Shown piece by piece: positions 35,913 to 45,572 of a stretch of 64,000 nt of DNA (the stretch's first letter is position 1; every line of letters begins with the position of its first letter). Where the stretch lies: contig JAWKUA010000025.1 in assembly GCA_041398785.1 (NCBI GenBank), positions 15,461-79,460 on the forward strand, given 5' to 3'. Both the position numbers and the translations under genes were made by a program. This DNA is from Planctomycetaceae bacterium (lineage in GTDB: Bacteria > Planctomycetota > Planctomycetia > Planctomycetales > Planctomycetaceae). Below the pieces are notes generated by a model that was not told where the DNA came from, did no database searches, and saw nothing but the letters and a program-made list of their open reading frames with translations.

Positions 35913-38900
35913 TCACTCACCGGCGACATGGCAGGCGACGGTGATGACCGATCGTTCCGTTTCGACTCGAATCTGCTTCGTCGCCGCATCATGGACACAG
36001 CGCAGCGGCGTGTAGGGATGGAAGCCGGACTGTTCGGCGACCAGGTGTCCCGTTCTGCTGTCAACGATCTGCAGTTTCAGTGATCGTTCCCGTCCGGAGC
36101 GCGCCGGTCTTGTATCGTCACCAAAGAAGTTCCCGTTCGGCCTGACGCGGTTTCCGGGCCCCGGATCCTCGATCGACCACAGCAGCAACAGGTCGGTGGC
36201 ATCGCCATAAATCGGAGGCACGACGGCCGGCTGACTCTCGCGACTCCACAGCAGTTGCCGGGTCGTGCTGTCGATGCAAAGCAGGATGCCGAAATCAAGC
36301 CGGGGTTCTCTCAGCAGAGGCGTGGCCGAAATTCCGGGATCGATGTTTCGAAAGTTGCGCAGCAGCACGTACAGCCTGCCAGCGCGTTCGAACGTTACCA
36401 GGCCGGAATACGGGTTCGCGGCAACGGCATCGGGAAGCGGAATCTGAAGTTCGACAACGGCATTCTGTCCGTCGATCACGACCAGGTGCCGGTCTTCGGT
36501 GATCGTGGCAACTCGGCCGTTTGGAAGCAGCGATGCCCGAGTGTGCTCTGTGATTCGCAGCGGCGCCGGCGACGTCAACACGTCCTGTTCCGTCAGCAGG
36601 TCGACCAGACGAATCCGGCGATGTTCGTCGACAAACAGCAGCCGGCGTCCGATCGGAACGGGTGTCTGGCTGGGAGGAAACTCCACGTGCCCATCGCGCA
36701 GGTGGCGGCCGTCCTGCGTCTGATACAGCCGATAACTGCGCATGTCGGAACCGAACACCGCCAAGGCCACTTCGTCGCCGGTCATGGTCATCGCATTTCC
36801 AAAGGGTGTCGGCGGCGGTGTTGACAGTTCCACCGACCACAGCAATCCGCCGGTCAGCGGATGAGCGCAGTTCAGCCGATCCTGAGTCTTCCAAATGAAA
36901 AAGTCGGGACCGATGGGACCTGTGATGATTCCCGCCGACTGGCCGGAATCGGATTCCAGCCGCTTGTGCCACAGGACTTCCGGACCGGCCTGACCAACCA
37001 GCGACAACATTCCCATCCGACCCATTCCGATCAGAGGCAGCAGTCCGGGACTGTCCACTCGATCGGGTGCCGCGGCCTGTGCGTGGATATCGACCGGCAG
37101 GGGCAGCCTGTGGATGACAGCTCCGGCGTGCATATCCAGCACCGACAGTTGAGCGCCGCTGACATCGCTGCTGGTCAGCAGTCGGCGATCGTACCACGCG
37201 GGCGTGTCGACCTGACTTCGGAGTCCTTCGGCAAGTGCTTTCAGCAGCGACCGCCCGATGCTGTCCTGCAGCGATTCGCGCATTGAGACCAGAACGACGC
37301 CGTCCGCCGGCGTGCCTGGTGATTCGTCGCCGGCTTCCATGGGAGCAACACCCGCGTCGGTGCGAAGCTTCTGAACGCGCTGCAACAAGGCAGCAGCGTC
37401 GTTGCCGGTCGCATGGCGTTCCGCAGCAAGCAGAAACATCTCCGCAGCCGCCGGACGGTGTTGCTGAACGAGCGACTCAGCAAACTGCAACTGCTGAGCC
37501 GTCGATCCGATGTGGGAGGGAAACGAAACTGCGTGAGCGGCCGTTTGCAGCGTGGCTTGAGTCGTCGATTCCGGTCCGGCCAGACCGTTTGCCTGTTGGA
37601 AAGACAATCCGGCCCACGCGGCAACATCCGCGCGAACGTGCCAGTCGGGAAGCAGATGCAGCATCGTGGATTCCGCCGGGGCGTCGAACTCGACGGGCGC
37701 CGGCGATTCGTCGGCAGCCAGCACGAAAGTTCTCAGCGACTGCTCGCGAGTCAGCTTCAGTCGCCGCAGAACGGCCACGATCTGATCGGGCGTTGAGATG
37801 TTCTGTGGCATCCGCGTCCAGTCGTCGCTCGGCGGGTTCTGATATCGCAGCTTCGCCAGCCTGTAGAGCAGGGTTTCGGCCAGCAGCGTGTGAGCGGACT
37901 GCGGCGACGTTTCGTGATCGACAAGCTTCAGCAGGCGCTGTACACCGTCGCTGCCGTCGCCTGACAGCAGTTCCGCTTTGGCAATCGAGACCTGAGTTTC
38001 CGCGTCGGATTGCTCGCCCGCCGGCAGCCGGGACTGTCGCCGTCGAAGTTCTGTTGTTGCAGGAATCACCGTCAGTTGCACGGGCGTGGCTGCGCAGATG
38101 ACGTCCGAGTCGGCTGCCAGGCTGCCGACAAAACGCGACGACACGTCACGGGAAATCGCCCGCGACAATGCGTCCCGGCGGCCATTCGAAAGATCAAAGC
38201 CCGCGATGGTTCCATCCCGCAGCGGGACCAGACACTGCCGGTCACCGCACACGGCTCGACCGGTCTGAGGCGGCAGTTCCGTCACCCACATCTGCACGCC
38301 GGTATCGGCTTCCACAGCGCGAATGTGGCGTTGTCCGATCAGGATCACAGCGTCGGAACTGCCACCGACGGCGTACTCGTCAGCGCTGCCATCGACGGCT
38401 CCCGTTCCGACTGCCCGGCGCGGCACCTGCCACTGAATCGTGCCGGTCGCCGCGTCCAGACACGTCAGGTTTTGTGATTCCGGTGCGGCATGGAAAATCC
38501 TGTCGCCAAAGATTACCGGGCGAAATGTCATGGCGTTCCGGCTGATGACTCGCCGGTCATCCAACGGCGAATCGCCTGTGTCCTGCGCTGTCGGGTCGGC
38601 GGTATTTGTAGCCCACAGCAGTTGTCCGTCGGTAATGCTGGCGGCGACCACGATTCCGTCGGGCAGGCTGCATATCACGGAGTTCCCGAACACTCCGCAC
38701 AGAGCCGACGGTTCGAGCGTCCGAAATCCGATCCGGCTGAGGTAGCCGCGACCGCCGGCGGCCGTGTCGTCGAACGACAGTGGCTGCCGCCAGCAGAGAC
38801 GCCCCGATGATCGACTCACAGCATTCAGGAACAGCGTGTCACCGTCGGACGTGATCACAAGGAGGCGATCGCCGTGGATCAGCGGGACGCCCAGAAACCG

Positions 38901-40277
38901 GTGGTGACTGAACGGGCCGGTTGAGTCACCGTCGTCGGCGGATGTGATGACGGCCGATGAGCCACCGCCGTGATTGAACTCGTAGCGAAACCCGCCCTCT
39001 CCCGCGGTCCAGGCAATCCGCGGCACTGGTGACAGACCGACGGCAACCAGCCGATGCCCCATGGTTTGCGTGCTGTCATCATCCGGCGCTGAGAATTGGT
39101 TTCCCAACTGCCCGCCCAGAGGGCCGGGAAGCACATGTCGAGTCACCGTGCTCGAACTTGAAGAACTGTCAAACGCCCGGTATCCGTCGATGAAATACAC
39201 GAATTGCCGGTCTCCCGACATCGTTCCGTATTGTTCCATTTGCAGCAGTGAGTTCGCATCGACGGGAGTTCTGAGCTGAACCGGCTTGCCCGGGCCGATT
39301 GACGCCGGATCAATCTTCGCTCCCGTGTCGGTCGGCAGACTCCAGTCGATCCGCCCGGTTCGCCGGTCGAAACAAACGATGCGCAGCGGCGACCGGAACA
39401 GAATTCGATCCGCCAGCAGCAGTGGCTGCCAGGTGTTGGCACTCAGCAACTCAGGCTGTTCCGCATTGGCGATCGCCGACAGGACACCGACGGCAGCCGG
39501 GTTGTCCCAAAACCGTTCCGAAAACGACCACAGCGGTTTCGTCCACGGTGGCGACAACTGTGAGGATTCGACCTGGTACGGACTTCCGGCCGACGGAGTC
39601 GCGGGACGCCGTTCTCCGCGGGAAAGAGTCGCGGTGCGCGACCGTTCAGCGACCGCGTGCATCTGTTTGATGATGGCTGTCGCGTCGAATGGCGGCTGGT
39701 TTCGACCGTACGATTCTTCAGTTTCCGTCAGCAGCTGTTCGGCCAGCGACAAATCACCGCGATCGACGGCTGCCAGGAACTGCAGTCGCAGGCTTTGCAG
39801 TGCGGCCTGCGTCAGCGGATACGATCGCGACACGGCGCGCAATGCGTTCAGGTCGCGATTGCGAATCGCCTGCTGCAGTTCGCTTTCGGCCTGCAGAGCC
39901 AGAACCGCCACCCATTCCCGCCGCGTGCCGGCGTCGGCGTTCAGAAGCAGATCCCGCGCGGCTCGCTGCACACTGGTCGTGGTCGCGTCGCCGCTCAGCC
40001 GTGTGAAGGAATCGGTCGGCTCCGCCAAAATCACCCGAATGGCTCGAAACGCGCTGTCACGCTGGCCGGACTCCAGTTGCCGCACCGCAGTGCTCAGCAG
40101 GCGATCCGGAACGGAGGACTGCACCAGCTTCTGCCGCAATTGCTCGACCGGTCCATGACGCATGTCATCTGTCTGCGGTGTACCGTCGGCGGCAACCGCG
40201 GGATGCCATGCGGTAACGGCAAGCAGCAGCAGTGTGGCCCGAGTCCGCCGGGGGCGGTGTGTTTCCTGCCGTGTCAT
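35913..40277 (-). CDS. Large exported PQQ-like beta-propeller protein
   Basis: The 1454 residues begin with a signal peptide (basic start, LLLLAVTAWHPAVAADG). The first 220 residues are helical and repeat-like (LRQKLVQSSVPDRLL, NRDLNALRAVSRSYPL), reminiscent of TPR-type scaffolds. Two propeller regions follow, with PQQ/BamB-type blades such as VCFDRRTGRIDW, TCLDAATGTIQW, AVEADTGVQMW and LCIDSTTRQLLW. A helical, alanine-rich insert (about 790-980) separates them. No catalytic quinoprotein residues were recognised, so a structural or protein-binding role is more likely. It is the last gene of a five-gene minus-strand run, 15 bp after the ACT gene. Confidence 0.8.
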   Translation of the reverse strand: MTRQETHRPRRTRATLLLLAVTAWHPAVAADGTPQTDDMRHGPVEQLRQKLVQSSVPDRLLSTAVRQLESGQRDSAFRAIRVILAEPTDSFTRLSGDATTTSVQRAARDLLLNADAGTRREWVAVLALQAESELQQAIRNRDLNALRAVSRSYPLTQAALQSLRLQFLAAVDRGDLSLAEQLLTETEESYGRNQPPFDATAIIKQMHAVAERSRTATLSRGERRPATPSAGSPYQVESSQLSPPWTKPLWSFSERFWDNPAAVGVLSAIANAEQPELLSANTWQPLLLADRILFRSPLRIVCFDRRTGRIDWSLPTDTGAKIDPASIGPGKPVQLRTPVDANSLLQMEQYGTMSGDRQFVYFIDGYRAFDSSSSSSTVTRHVLPGPLGGQLGNQFSAPDDDSTQTMGHRLVAVGLSPVPRIAWTAGEGGFRYEFNHGGGSSAVITSADDGDSTGPFSHHRFLGVPLIHGDRLLVITSDGDTLFLNAVSRSSGRLCWRQPLSFDDTAAGGRGYLSRIGFRTLEPSALCGVFGNSVICSLPDGIVVAASITDGQLLWATNTADPTAQDTGDSPLDDRRVISRNAMTFRPVIFGDRIFHAAPESQNLTCLDAATGTIQWQVPRRAVGTGAVDGSADEYAVGGSSDAVILIGQRHIRAVEADTGVQMWVTELPPQTGRAVCGDRQCLVPLRDGTIAGFDLSNGRRDALSRAISRDVSSRFVGSLAADSDVICAATPVQLTVIPATTELRRRQSRLPAGEQSDAETQVSIAKAELLSGDGSDGVQRLLKLVDHETSPQSAHTLLAETLLYRLAKLRYQNPPSDDWTRMPQNISTPDQIVAVLRRLKLTREQSLRTFVLAADESPAPVEFDAPAESTMLHLLPDWHVRADVAAWAGLSFQQANGLAGPESTTQATLQTAAHAVSFPSHIGSTAQQLQFAESLVQQHRPAAAEMFLLAAERHATGNDAAALLQRVQKLRTDAGVAPMEAGDESPGTPADGVVLVSMRESLQDSIGRSLLKALAEGLRSQVDTPAWYDRRLLTSSDVSGAQLSVLDMHAGAVIHRLPLPVDIHAQAAAPDRVDSPGLLPLIGMGRMGMLSLVGQAGPEVLWHKRLESDSGQSAGIITGPIGPDFFIWKTQDRLNCAHPLTGGLLWSVELSTPPPTPFGNAMTMTGDEVALAVFGSDMRSYRLYQTQDGRHLRDGHVEFPPSQTPVPIGRRLLFVDEHRRIRLVDLLTEQDVLTSPAPLRITEHTRASLLPNGRVATITEDRHLVVIDGQNAVVELQIPLPDAVAANPYSGLVTFERAGRLYVLLRNFRNIDPGISATPLLREPRLDFGILLCIDSTTRQLLWSRESQPAVVPPIYGDATDLLLLWSIEDPGPGNRVRPNGNFFGDDTRPARSGRERSLKLQIVDSRTGHLVAEQSGFHPYTPLRCVHDAATKQIRVETERSVITVACHVAGE

Positions 40278-40292
40278 TCGATCGAACAGCTC

Positions 40293-40802
40293 CTATCCGA
40301 ACATGTCGTCGAATTCCATCAGATCATCTTCCGTTACCAGTTCCTGATTCTGTTCCTTCAGCACTCGCAGGGCTTCGTCGATGTTGTCGACGTACACCGC
40401 AACGGCTCCGCGGCCTCCGCGACGGTACAGCAGCGGATAGACGTATTGCACGTTCAGCTCGGCCGACATCAGGCTGCTGCAGACGCTGGTATGCGGCTGT
40501 GCGGCGTCGGGCAGCATGACACCGATCACGTCGGTTTCGAACGTCGTCAGACCGGACAGATTCAGCAGCTCGCGAGTCCGTTCGTAGTGCGTCGTGATGA
40601 CGCGTGCGATCGCGCAGTCGGCGGAATCCAGAATGCTGAGTCCGACGATTTTCAGGTCTTCCCGTTCAATCCGGCGCAGCGTGTTCTGCAGCGAGCCGAC
40701 TTTGTTTTCCATGAAGATGCCGAACTGCCGCAGACACGGCCAGTCGCGCCCGCGGGACGTCATGGGACTGACGGTGGACTCATCTCCGAACCCGGCACTC
40801 AT
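40293..40802 (-). CDS. ACT-domain protein (two ACT repeats)
   Basis: The 169 residues contain two tandem ACT-like units. The first begins CLRQFGIFMENKVGSLQNTLRRIEREDLKIVGLSILDSADC. The second begins FETDVIGVMLPDAAQPHTSVCSSLMSAELNVQYVYPLL and ends in YVDNIDEALRVLKEQ. ACT domains bind amino acids and regulate enzymes; no catalytic domain is attached. An acidic tail (EDDLMEFDDMF) closes the protein. It follows lptB by 69 bp and precedes the propeller gene by 15 bp, so it is probably co-transcribed. Confidence 0.8.
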   Translation of the reverse strand: MSAGFGDESTVSPMTSRGRDWPCLRQFGIFMENKVGSLQNTLRRIEREDLKIVGLSILDSADCAIARVITTHYERTRELLNLSGLTTFETDVIGVMLPDAAQPHTSVCSSLMSAELNVQYVYPLLYRRGGRGAVAVYVDNIDEALRVLKEQNQELVTEDDLMEFDDMFG

Positions 40803-40871
40803 TGTTGTTGACTCCCTGTTAGCTGGGTACTTGTGTCTGACTGCGAACGGACCAACCGGCGGTCCCGGCGT

Positions 40872-41636
40872 CTATGCGGACTTGCGGAACGTGTCGCGTC
40901 CGTCAATGATCGACCCTGCGTCAAATCGTCTGCCGAAGTAGTTCTCAATCGCACCGGGGTCGTTGAGCACCGTTTCGGCACTTCCGGAAACCAGCACCTG
41001 CCCCGCGCAAATAATGTAGCTGCGATCAGTGATGGTCAGCGTTTCGCGTTCACGATGGTCCGTCAGCAGGATGGCGATCCCCTGATCGCGAAGTCCGTGA
41101 ATGATGTCCTGAATACTGTGAATCGTCACCGGATCGATGCCGGTGAAGGGTTCGTCCAGAAGAATAATCTGAGGATCACTGGCCAGCGCCCGGGCGATTT
41201 CCAGCCGACGACGCTCTCCGCCGGACAGCGACCCGGATCGCTGCGTGCGCTTGTCGCTCAGGCCAAACTCCGACAGCAGCCTGTCAATCTTCGCTGCCGC
41301 CGCTTTGCGGCTTAGCCCGCGGAATTCCAGAATTGACAGGATATTCTGTTCGACGGAAAGCCTGGAGAAAATGCTGGCGTCCTGCGGCAGGTAACCCAGG
41401 CCGTGCTGAGCCCGCATATACATGGGCCAGCGGGTCACGTCTTTGTCGTGCAGCAGGACTTTGCCCTTCGTCGGCGAGATCAACCCGCACGCCATGCGAA
41501 ATGTGGTGCTCTTTCCCGCGCCGTTCGGTCCCAGCAGACCCACAATTTCGCCCGGTTCGACGACGAAGTCGACACCGTCCACCGCCCGTTTTCCGGGGTA
41601 GTCCTTGACGAGTCCTTCGCACTGCAGCAGAGCCAT
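40872..41636 (-). CDS. lptB: LPS export ABC transporter ATP-binding protein LptB
   Basis: The 254 residues form a complete ABC ATPase: Walker A GPNGAGKST (about 36-44), Q-loop in LGYLPQDASIF, signature LSGGERRRLEIARAL, Walker B IILLDEPFTGIDP and the switch His in LLTDHRERETL. The LPQDASIFSRLSVEQNI segment and the D-H-R-E-R-E-T-L loop are typical of LptB, which powers LPS extraction by LptFG. The window has no lptF, lptG, lptC or lptA. It starts 42 bp after the stop of the signal peptidase gene, consistent with an envelope-biogenesis operon. Confidence 0.9.
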   Translation of the reverse strand: MALLQCEGLVKDYPGKRAVDGVDFVVEPGEIVGLLGPNGAGKSTTFRMACGLISPTKGKVLLHDKDVTRWPMYMRAQHGLGYLPQDASIFSRLSVEQNILSILEFRGLSRKAAAAKIDRLLSEFGLSDKRTQRSGSLSGGERRRLEIARALASDPQIILLDEPFTGIDPVTIHSIQDIIHGLRDQGIAILLTDHRERETLTITDRSYIICAGQVLVSGSAETVLNDPGAIENYFGRRFDAGSIIDGRDTFRKSA

Positions 41637-41678
41637 CTGAGATTCCTTCTCGCGTTCGTTCGCCGGCCGGCAGAGGCG

Positions 41679-43613
41679 TTATCGGATCTTCTTCATGCGA
41701 CCAAAGTTCGGATAGAACGGAAACCGCACCGAAGGATAGTCTTTCATGCGAACAATTCTGACCTTTTCATTCGAGAACCGCTGGGTGTTCTTTTCCTTAT
41801 GGTGCAGCACGGCAAAACCCTTGCCGTCATTCAGAAACGGGATGCCGTGCGGCCAGAAAATAAACAGGGCACGTCCGATCAGGTCCTGCTCCCGGACCGC
41901 ATATCGATGGCTGAAGACTCCCGCCATTGGCCGGGAATTCAAATCAAACAGACGGCTGTCCTTGCTCTTCGGGGAGTTGTCGCCAAACATCAGGTACTCG
42001 CCTTCGTCCAGCCGGAACTCCATGAACCGGCTGTACCTTTCCTGCTGAATTCCGGAGGTCTCCAGGTAGTTTTCAGACCACTTCGACGGGTCAGCCAGAC
42101 TGTTTCGCAGTGCCCCTTCGTCGCGGACTTCAGAAATGTGCTGCAGGAATCGCGGATCGTCTACGACCGGGACTTCATCAGCGGTCGCAAACGGATAGGT
42201 CTCATTGCGATAGTAGATATCCCGCTGAAGCAGCAATCGGGAGACTTCCAGTTCAGCACTGCGGGCTGCGATACCGCACGGAGCCAGGTCTTCCAGCGTC
42301 GCAATGGGTGCTCCCGCGTGAGCGTCTTCGTACGTCGTCGGCGCGTCGAATTCCACCAGTTCGTCGTCGATCCATAACAGCACGCGGTCGTCGACATTGG
42401 CAAACCGGACGTCCCATTTGCCGGTGCCTTTGACGGGAGTGGATGCTGACGCCATCAGATTCGGCTCATCGGAGCGGCGATTCGCGAGCCCGATATTCAG
42501 CAGCCGAACCTCACCGGAGGTCAGATTGAACTCGCAGCGGAACCGTCGCGGCCCTTCGACAAGTTCCAGCATGACCGCTCCGTTCGTTTCAGCCGCTGCG
42601 ACATCGATGGTCGCACACAGGGTCAGATCACCGACCCAGTAGACGTCTTCGCTGTAGTTCCTGTTGGCGCCCCGGAGTTTCCCGTCGGAGTCACCGGTTC
42701 TGGCTGTGTTGAAGCCACAGAAATCCGTGACCAGCGTCGCGGCGGCAGCGTTGCGAAGTTCGCGACCATTTTCGACATCGTCCCAATCGTACGGCGCAGG
42801 AACCACGTGCCGGTATCGCAGCCACTGCCAGTCGGTGGAGCTGTCGGCCGAATAAGTGCGGGCTTCGCGATCCGCCGTCCATGCGTTTTCAGATTCCGGC
42901 CAGCCGCCGAACTGCCGGGCCGATTCGGAATACTGCGCCGGAACCCAGCGTTCCGGGAATCCCGCTGCCAGCATCTCCCGCGGCGGGTAGTGATCGTCAT
43001 ACACCAGCAGCTGAATGTCCTTCTGCACAGCCGGATCCTGCTTTCGCTGAATCTGCCAGCGAGCCGTGTCGTCGTCGTTGGGCCGAGACCAGATATTGCC
43101 GGCCAGAATGCGAATTGTCTCACCCGGCAATCCGACAAGACGCTTGATGTAGTTGATATGCCCCTCTTCCGGGTTCTTAAACACGACCACATCAAATCGG
43201 CGGTATTCGGAAACCTGCTTATTCACCAGAATCCGGTCGCCGTTATAGGCCGGCGCGTGCTCAATCTCGATGCGGTAGCGACAGTTTGGGCAAACAGCAC
43301 CGAGAATTCGCTGGTCGGTGACTAAAACGCCGTCGCTCTGGTCAAGCTCACTGGATGCGCCGACGGTGAAGTCGTAGCCACAGCCGTCACAATGCGCGTC
43401 CTTGTGACGGCCCAGCAGCGTCGGCGCCATCGAGCCGGTCGGGATGACGTAGATTTCGGCCTGAAACGTCTTGAACAGAAACGCCAGCACAAAGGCAATC
43501 GCGATTGATTCCATCGTTTCGCGCAGGCTGTCAGGCTGAGGCTTCTTATGGGCGTTTTCGACGGCAGTCGTCGCTCGGGCGTCTGCTTTCTCGGATTTCT
43601 TTGTGTCAGCCAT
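41679..43613 (-). CDS. lepB: Signal peptidase I with zinc-ribbon and large beta insert
   Basis: The 644 residues are twice the usual length. An N-terminal helix (SIAIAFVLAFLFKTFQAEIYV, about 36-56) anchors the enzyme. The nucleophile is Ser61 in IPTGSMAPTLLG and the general-base Lys is Lys157 in NYIKRLVGLPGE; the box E motif GDNSPKSKDSR lies near residue 560. Between Ser and Lys are two CxxC pairs (C75/C78 and C108/C111), which look like a zinc ribbon. Between the Lys and box E lies an insert of nearly 400 residues, rich in predicted beta strands (LELVEGPRRFRCEFNLTSGE), resembling a carbohydrate-binding/LamG-like fold. All catalytic residues are intact. Confidence 0.9.
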   Translation of the reverse strand: MADTKKSEKADARATTAVENAHKKPQPDSLRETMESIAIAFVLAFLFKTFQAEIYVIPTGSMAPTLLGRHKDAHCDGCGYDFTVGASSELDQSDGVLVTDQRILGAVCPNCRYRIEIEHAPAYNGDRILVNKQVSEYRRFDVVVFKNPEEGHINYIKRLVGLPGETIRILAGNIWSRPNDDDTARWQIQRKQDPAVQKDIQLLVYDDHYPPREMLAAGFPERWVPAQYSESARQFGGWPESENAWTADREARTYSADSSTDWQWLRYRHVVPAPYDWDDVENGRELRNAAAATLVTDFCGFNTARTGDSDGKLRGANRNYSEDVYWVGDLTLCATIDVAAAETNGAVMLELVEGPRRFRCEFNLTSGEVRLLNIGLANRRSDEPNLMASASTPVKGTGKWDVRFANVDDRVLLWIDDELVEFDAPTTYEDAHAGAPIATLEDLAPCGIAARSAELEVSRLLLQRDIYYRNETYPFATADEVPVVDDPRFLQHISEVRDEGALRNSLADPSKWSENYLETSGIQQERYSRFMEFRLDEGEYLMFGDNSPKSKDSRLFDLNSRPMAGVFSHRYAVREQDLIGRALFIFWPHGIPFLNDGKGFAVLHHKEKNTQRFSNEKVRIVRMKDYPSVRFPFYPNFGRMKKIR

Positions 43614-43789
43614 TCAATCCGGCCTTCAACCAGGGAGCCATCAGTCAATCGATCCGATCAGGGCAGGAATGTCGTGGCATCTTCACCGCTGATTTTCGGG
43701 AGTCGCAGCCGGGAATTCGCGCCGTCCCGACAGGTCGGACCACGTCGTTTCCGCTGCTTTCAAGAGCCACGTTGCCCGCTTCAATCCGT

Positions 43790-45451
43790 TTAGCGAATGT
43801 AACGCATTCGGCTGAAATCGGGTATCCGGATTGGAAGCTCGCGGCCTCCAACCCTGATTCGCCCCGGTGTCGACGGCAGATGTACGACGAACGGTTTTCC
43901 CACCAAAAGCCGGTGAGGCACGCAGGGATCGTCCCAGCTTCGACTGTCGAATGAGACCGGGCTGTTGTCTCCGTGAACAAAATAACAGTTTTCCGGAACC
44001 GTGAAATCCGATTCCACAGCGTGTTTCCGCCGTCCGGGCGTGTAGTAGACATCGCGAAAGAGCTGCAAATTCTCTATCCGGACGGCTCCCGAGACGCCTA
44101 TCGCCAGCCGGTTCTGCTGAGCCGCCACGTCCCGGCTGTGCCGATCCGAATTCGCCAGTGATTCGACAGCAGCCGGAGATTCTTCGAATGCCAGCGCCTG
44201 CTCAACCGTCGCCGGCACGTCAACCGGCTCAAACGGCTGCATTCCGTCGATGGCCACCAGCACTCGCAGGTCGAAGTTGGAAACTTCCAGCGTCAAACGG
44301 TAGCTGGTCGCGGAATCCATCGAGTCCGCAACGGCAAACCGGCCCGTTCGCACGGCCTGTCGGGTGGAATCCGACACCAGTACCGCCGTGCCGTCGCTGA
44401 CATCCAGATGCAGCTCAAACACTTCGTTTCGCACCGGAATGTTGACCTGAACCGCCTGGGGAGTCACCTGCCAGGCCAGTTCCGCCTTCAGAAACAGGTC
44501 TCTCACGGGATACTCGGGCGACGAAACCATCGCGTTGTAGCCATACCGATCGGTGGCCGGCGCCAGGTGAGACATCGCCGCCAGCCGATACACGGCGTTC
44601 TGAAAAATGGGGCTTTGCGCGTTCGAAATCAGGTCGCGCTGCATCTCCGGAGGCATCACTCCGTCGCATCGCAGCACCTGAGCTGTCCGGTCGTATTCGA
44701 CGCGAGCCGCCCAGGAGACCGGTATGCGGTCAAATCGCGTCAGGAATGCGTTCCAATCCGGAATCGCGTCCTTCGCTGCCAGAGGAACCTCCACCGGAAA
44801 ATCGCCGCCGAACCATCGCCAGTTGTGAAAGCTTAGCCAGCTATCTTCAGATCCGCTGTGCGACTCAGTCTGACTGTTATTGTCACTGTTGTCCTTTTCT
44901 CCAAATTTTTCATTTTCAGTGGTCAGCGAACCATCGGCAAACTTCCAGGATCCCGTCATCTGCCAGGGAAGCTCCCAGTCGGCCGCGGAGGGCACGAACC
45001 GGACATCGAACACGGGAATTCGCATGTCGCACTGGTTCTCGTAGCTCTTGCGAGCGATCTCGCCGCCAACGTACAGGTCGCCATCAACGATGCGAAGCGT
45101 TTCCGCCGGCAGCCCCACAACGCGTTTGACGTACGATTCGCCGGGGCTTGCCGGATTGCGAAACACGACACGTTCCCAGCGTTCGGGACGCCGCAGGTCA
45201 AAGACGTGCTTGTGAACCAAGAGCTGATCGCCGTGATTCTGCGGAACGGCGCTGACGTCGATGTTGACCTGGCCACAGTTCGGACACGTGGCAAATGCGT
45301 CGGAGACGTCGGAATCCGCAGCCGACAGCGTATCCGGGTCCACGGATTCGTCGAACGAGACGCCGAACGCAAACAGGTAATGGCACTGGGGACACTGGAC
45401 CTGTTTGTGGAAACCCAGCAGCCCGGGAGCCATCGAGCCCGTGGAAATCAT
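43790..45451 (-). CDS. Second signal peptidase I, anchor lost by a frameshift
   Basis: The 553-residue frame starts at an ATG right at the active site: Ser6 in MISTGSMAPGLLG. The same plan as the neighbour follows: CxxC pairs at 20/23 and 56/59, general-base Lys109 in SYVKRVVGLPAET, a long insert, and GDNSPVSFDSR near the C-terminus. Every family member needs an N-terminal membrane helix. That helix is encoded just upstream in another frame (see 45452-45572), and removing one base there would give a protein of about 593 residues. This is therefore either a frameshifted gene, an assembly/sequencing error or, less likely, a programmed frameshift. It is 176 bp upstream of lepB on the same strand. 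Confidence 0.75.
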   Translation of the reverse strand: MISTGSMAPGLLGFHKQVQCPQCHYLFAFGVSFDESVDPDTLSAADSDVSDAFATCPNCGQVNIDVSAVPQNHGDQLLVHKHVFDLRRPERWERVVFRNPASPGESYVKRVVGLPAETLRIVDGDLYVGGEIARKSYENQCDMRIPVFDVRFVPSAADWELPWQMTGSWKFADGSLTTENEKFGEKDNSDNNSQTESHSGSEDSWLSFHNWRWFGGDFPVEVPLAAKDAIPDWNAFLTRFDRIPVSWAARVEYDRTAQVLRCDGVMPPEMQRDLISNAQSPIFQNAVYRLAAMSHLAPATDRYGYNAMVSSPEYPVRDLFLKAELAWQVTPQAVQVNIPVRNEVFELHLDVSDGTAVLVSDSTRQAVRTGRFAVADSMDSATSYRLTLEVSNFDLRVLVAIDGMQPFEPVDVPATVEQALAFEESPAAVESLANSDRHSRDVAAQQNRLAIGVSGAVRIENLQLFRDVYYTPGRRKHAVESDFTVPENCYFVHGDNSPVSFDSRSWDDPCVPHRLLVGKPFVVHLPSTPGRIRVGGRELPIRIPDFSRMRYIR

Positions 45452-45572
45452 GTAGCCTTCCAGAATCAGCCCGCAGCAGAATCACGGCGATGACGAATGA
45501 CGAAGCCAGATCCGTCAGACCTCGCAGCCATCGCAGGTTTGATTCGTGGCGGGATTCAGACGGGAACAACAT
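45452..45572 (-). other. Out-of-frame N-terminal segment of the second signal peptidase
   Basis: Reading from an ATG at 45572 gives MLFPSESRHESNLRWLRGL followed by a membrane helix (TDLASSFVIAVILLRA), as expected before the catalytic motif. The catalytic frame instead has a TGA at 45484-45482. The join must lie between about 45481 and 45466. One extra G in the GGG run there (minus strand CGGGCTGATTCTGGAAGG) would explain it, since CGG-CTG-ATT-CTG-GAA reads through as R-L-I-L-E. Confidence 0.7.
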
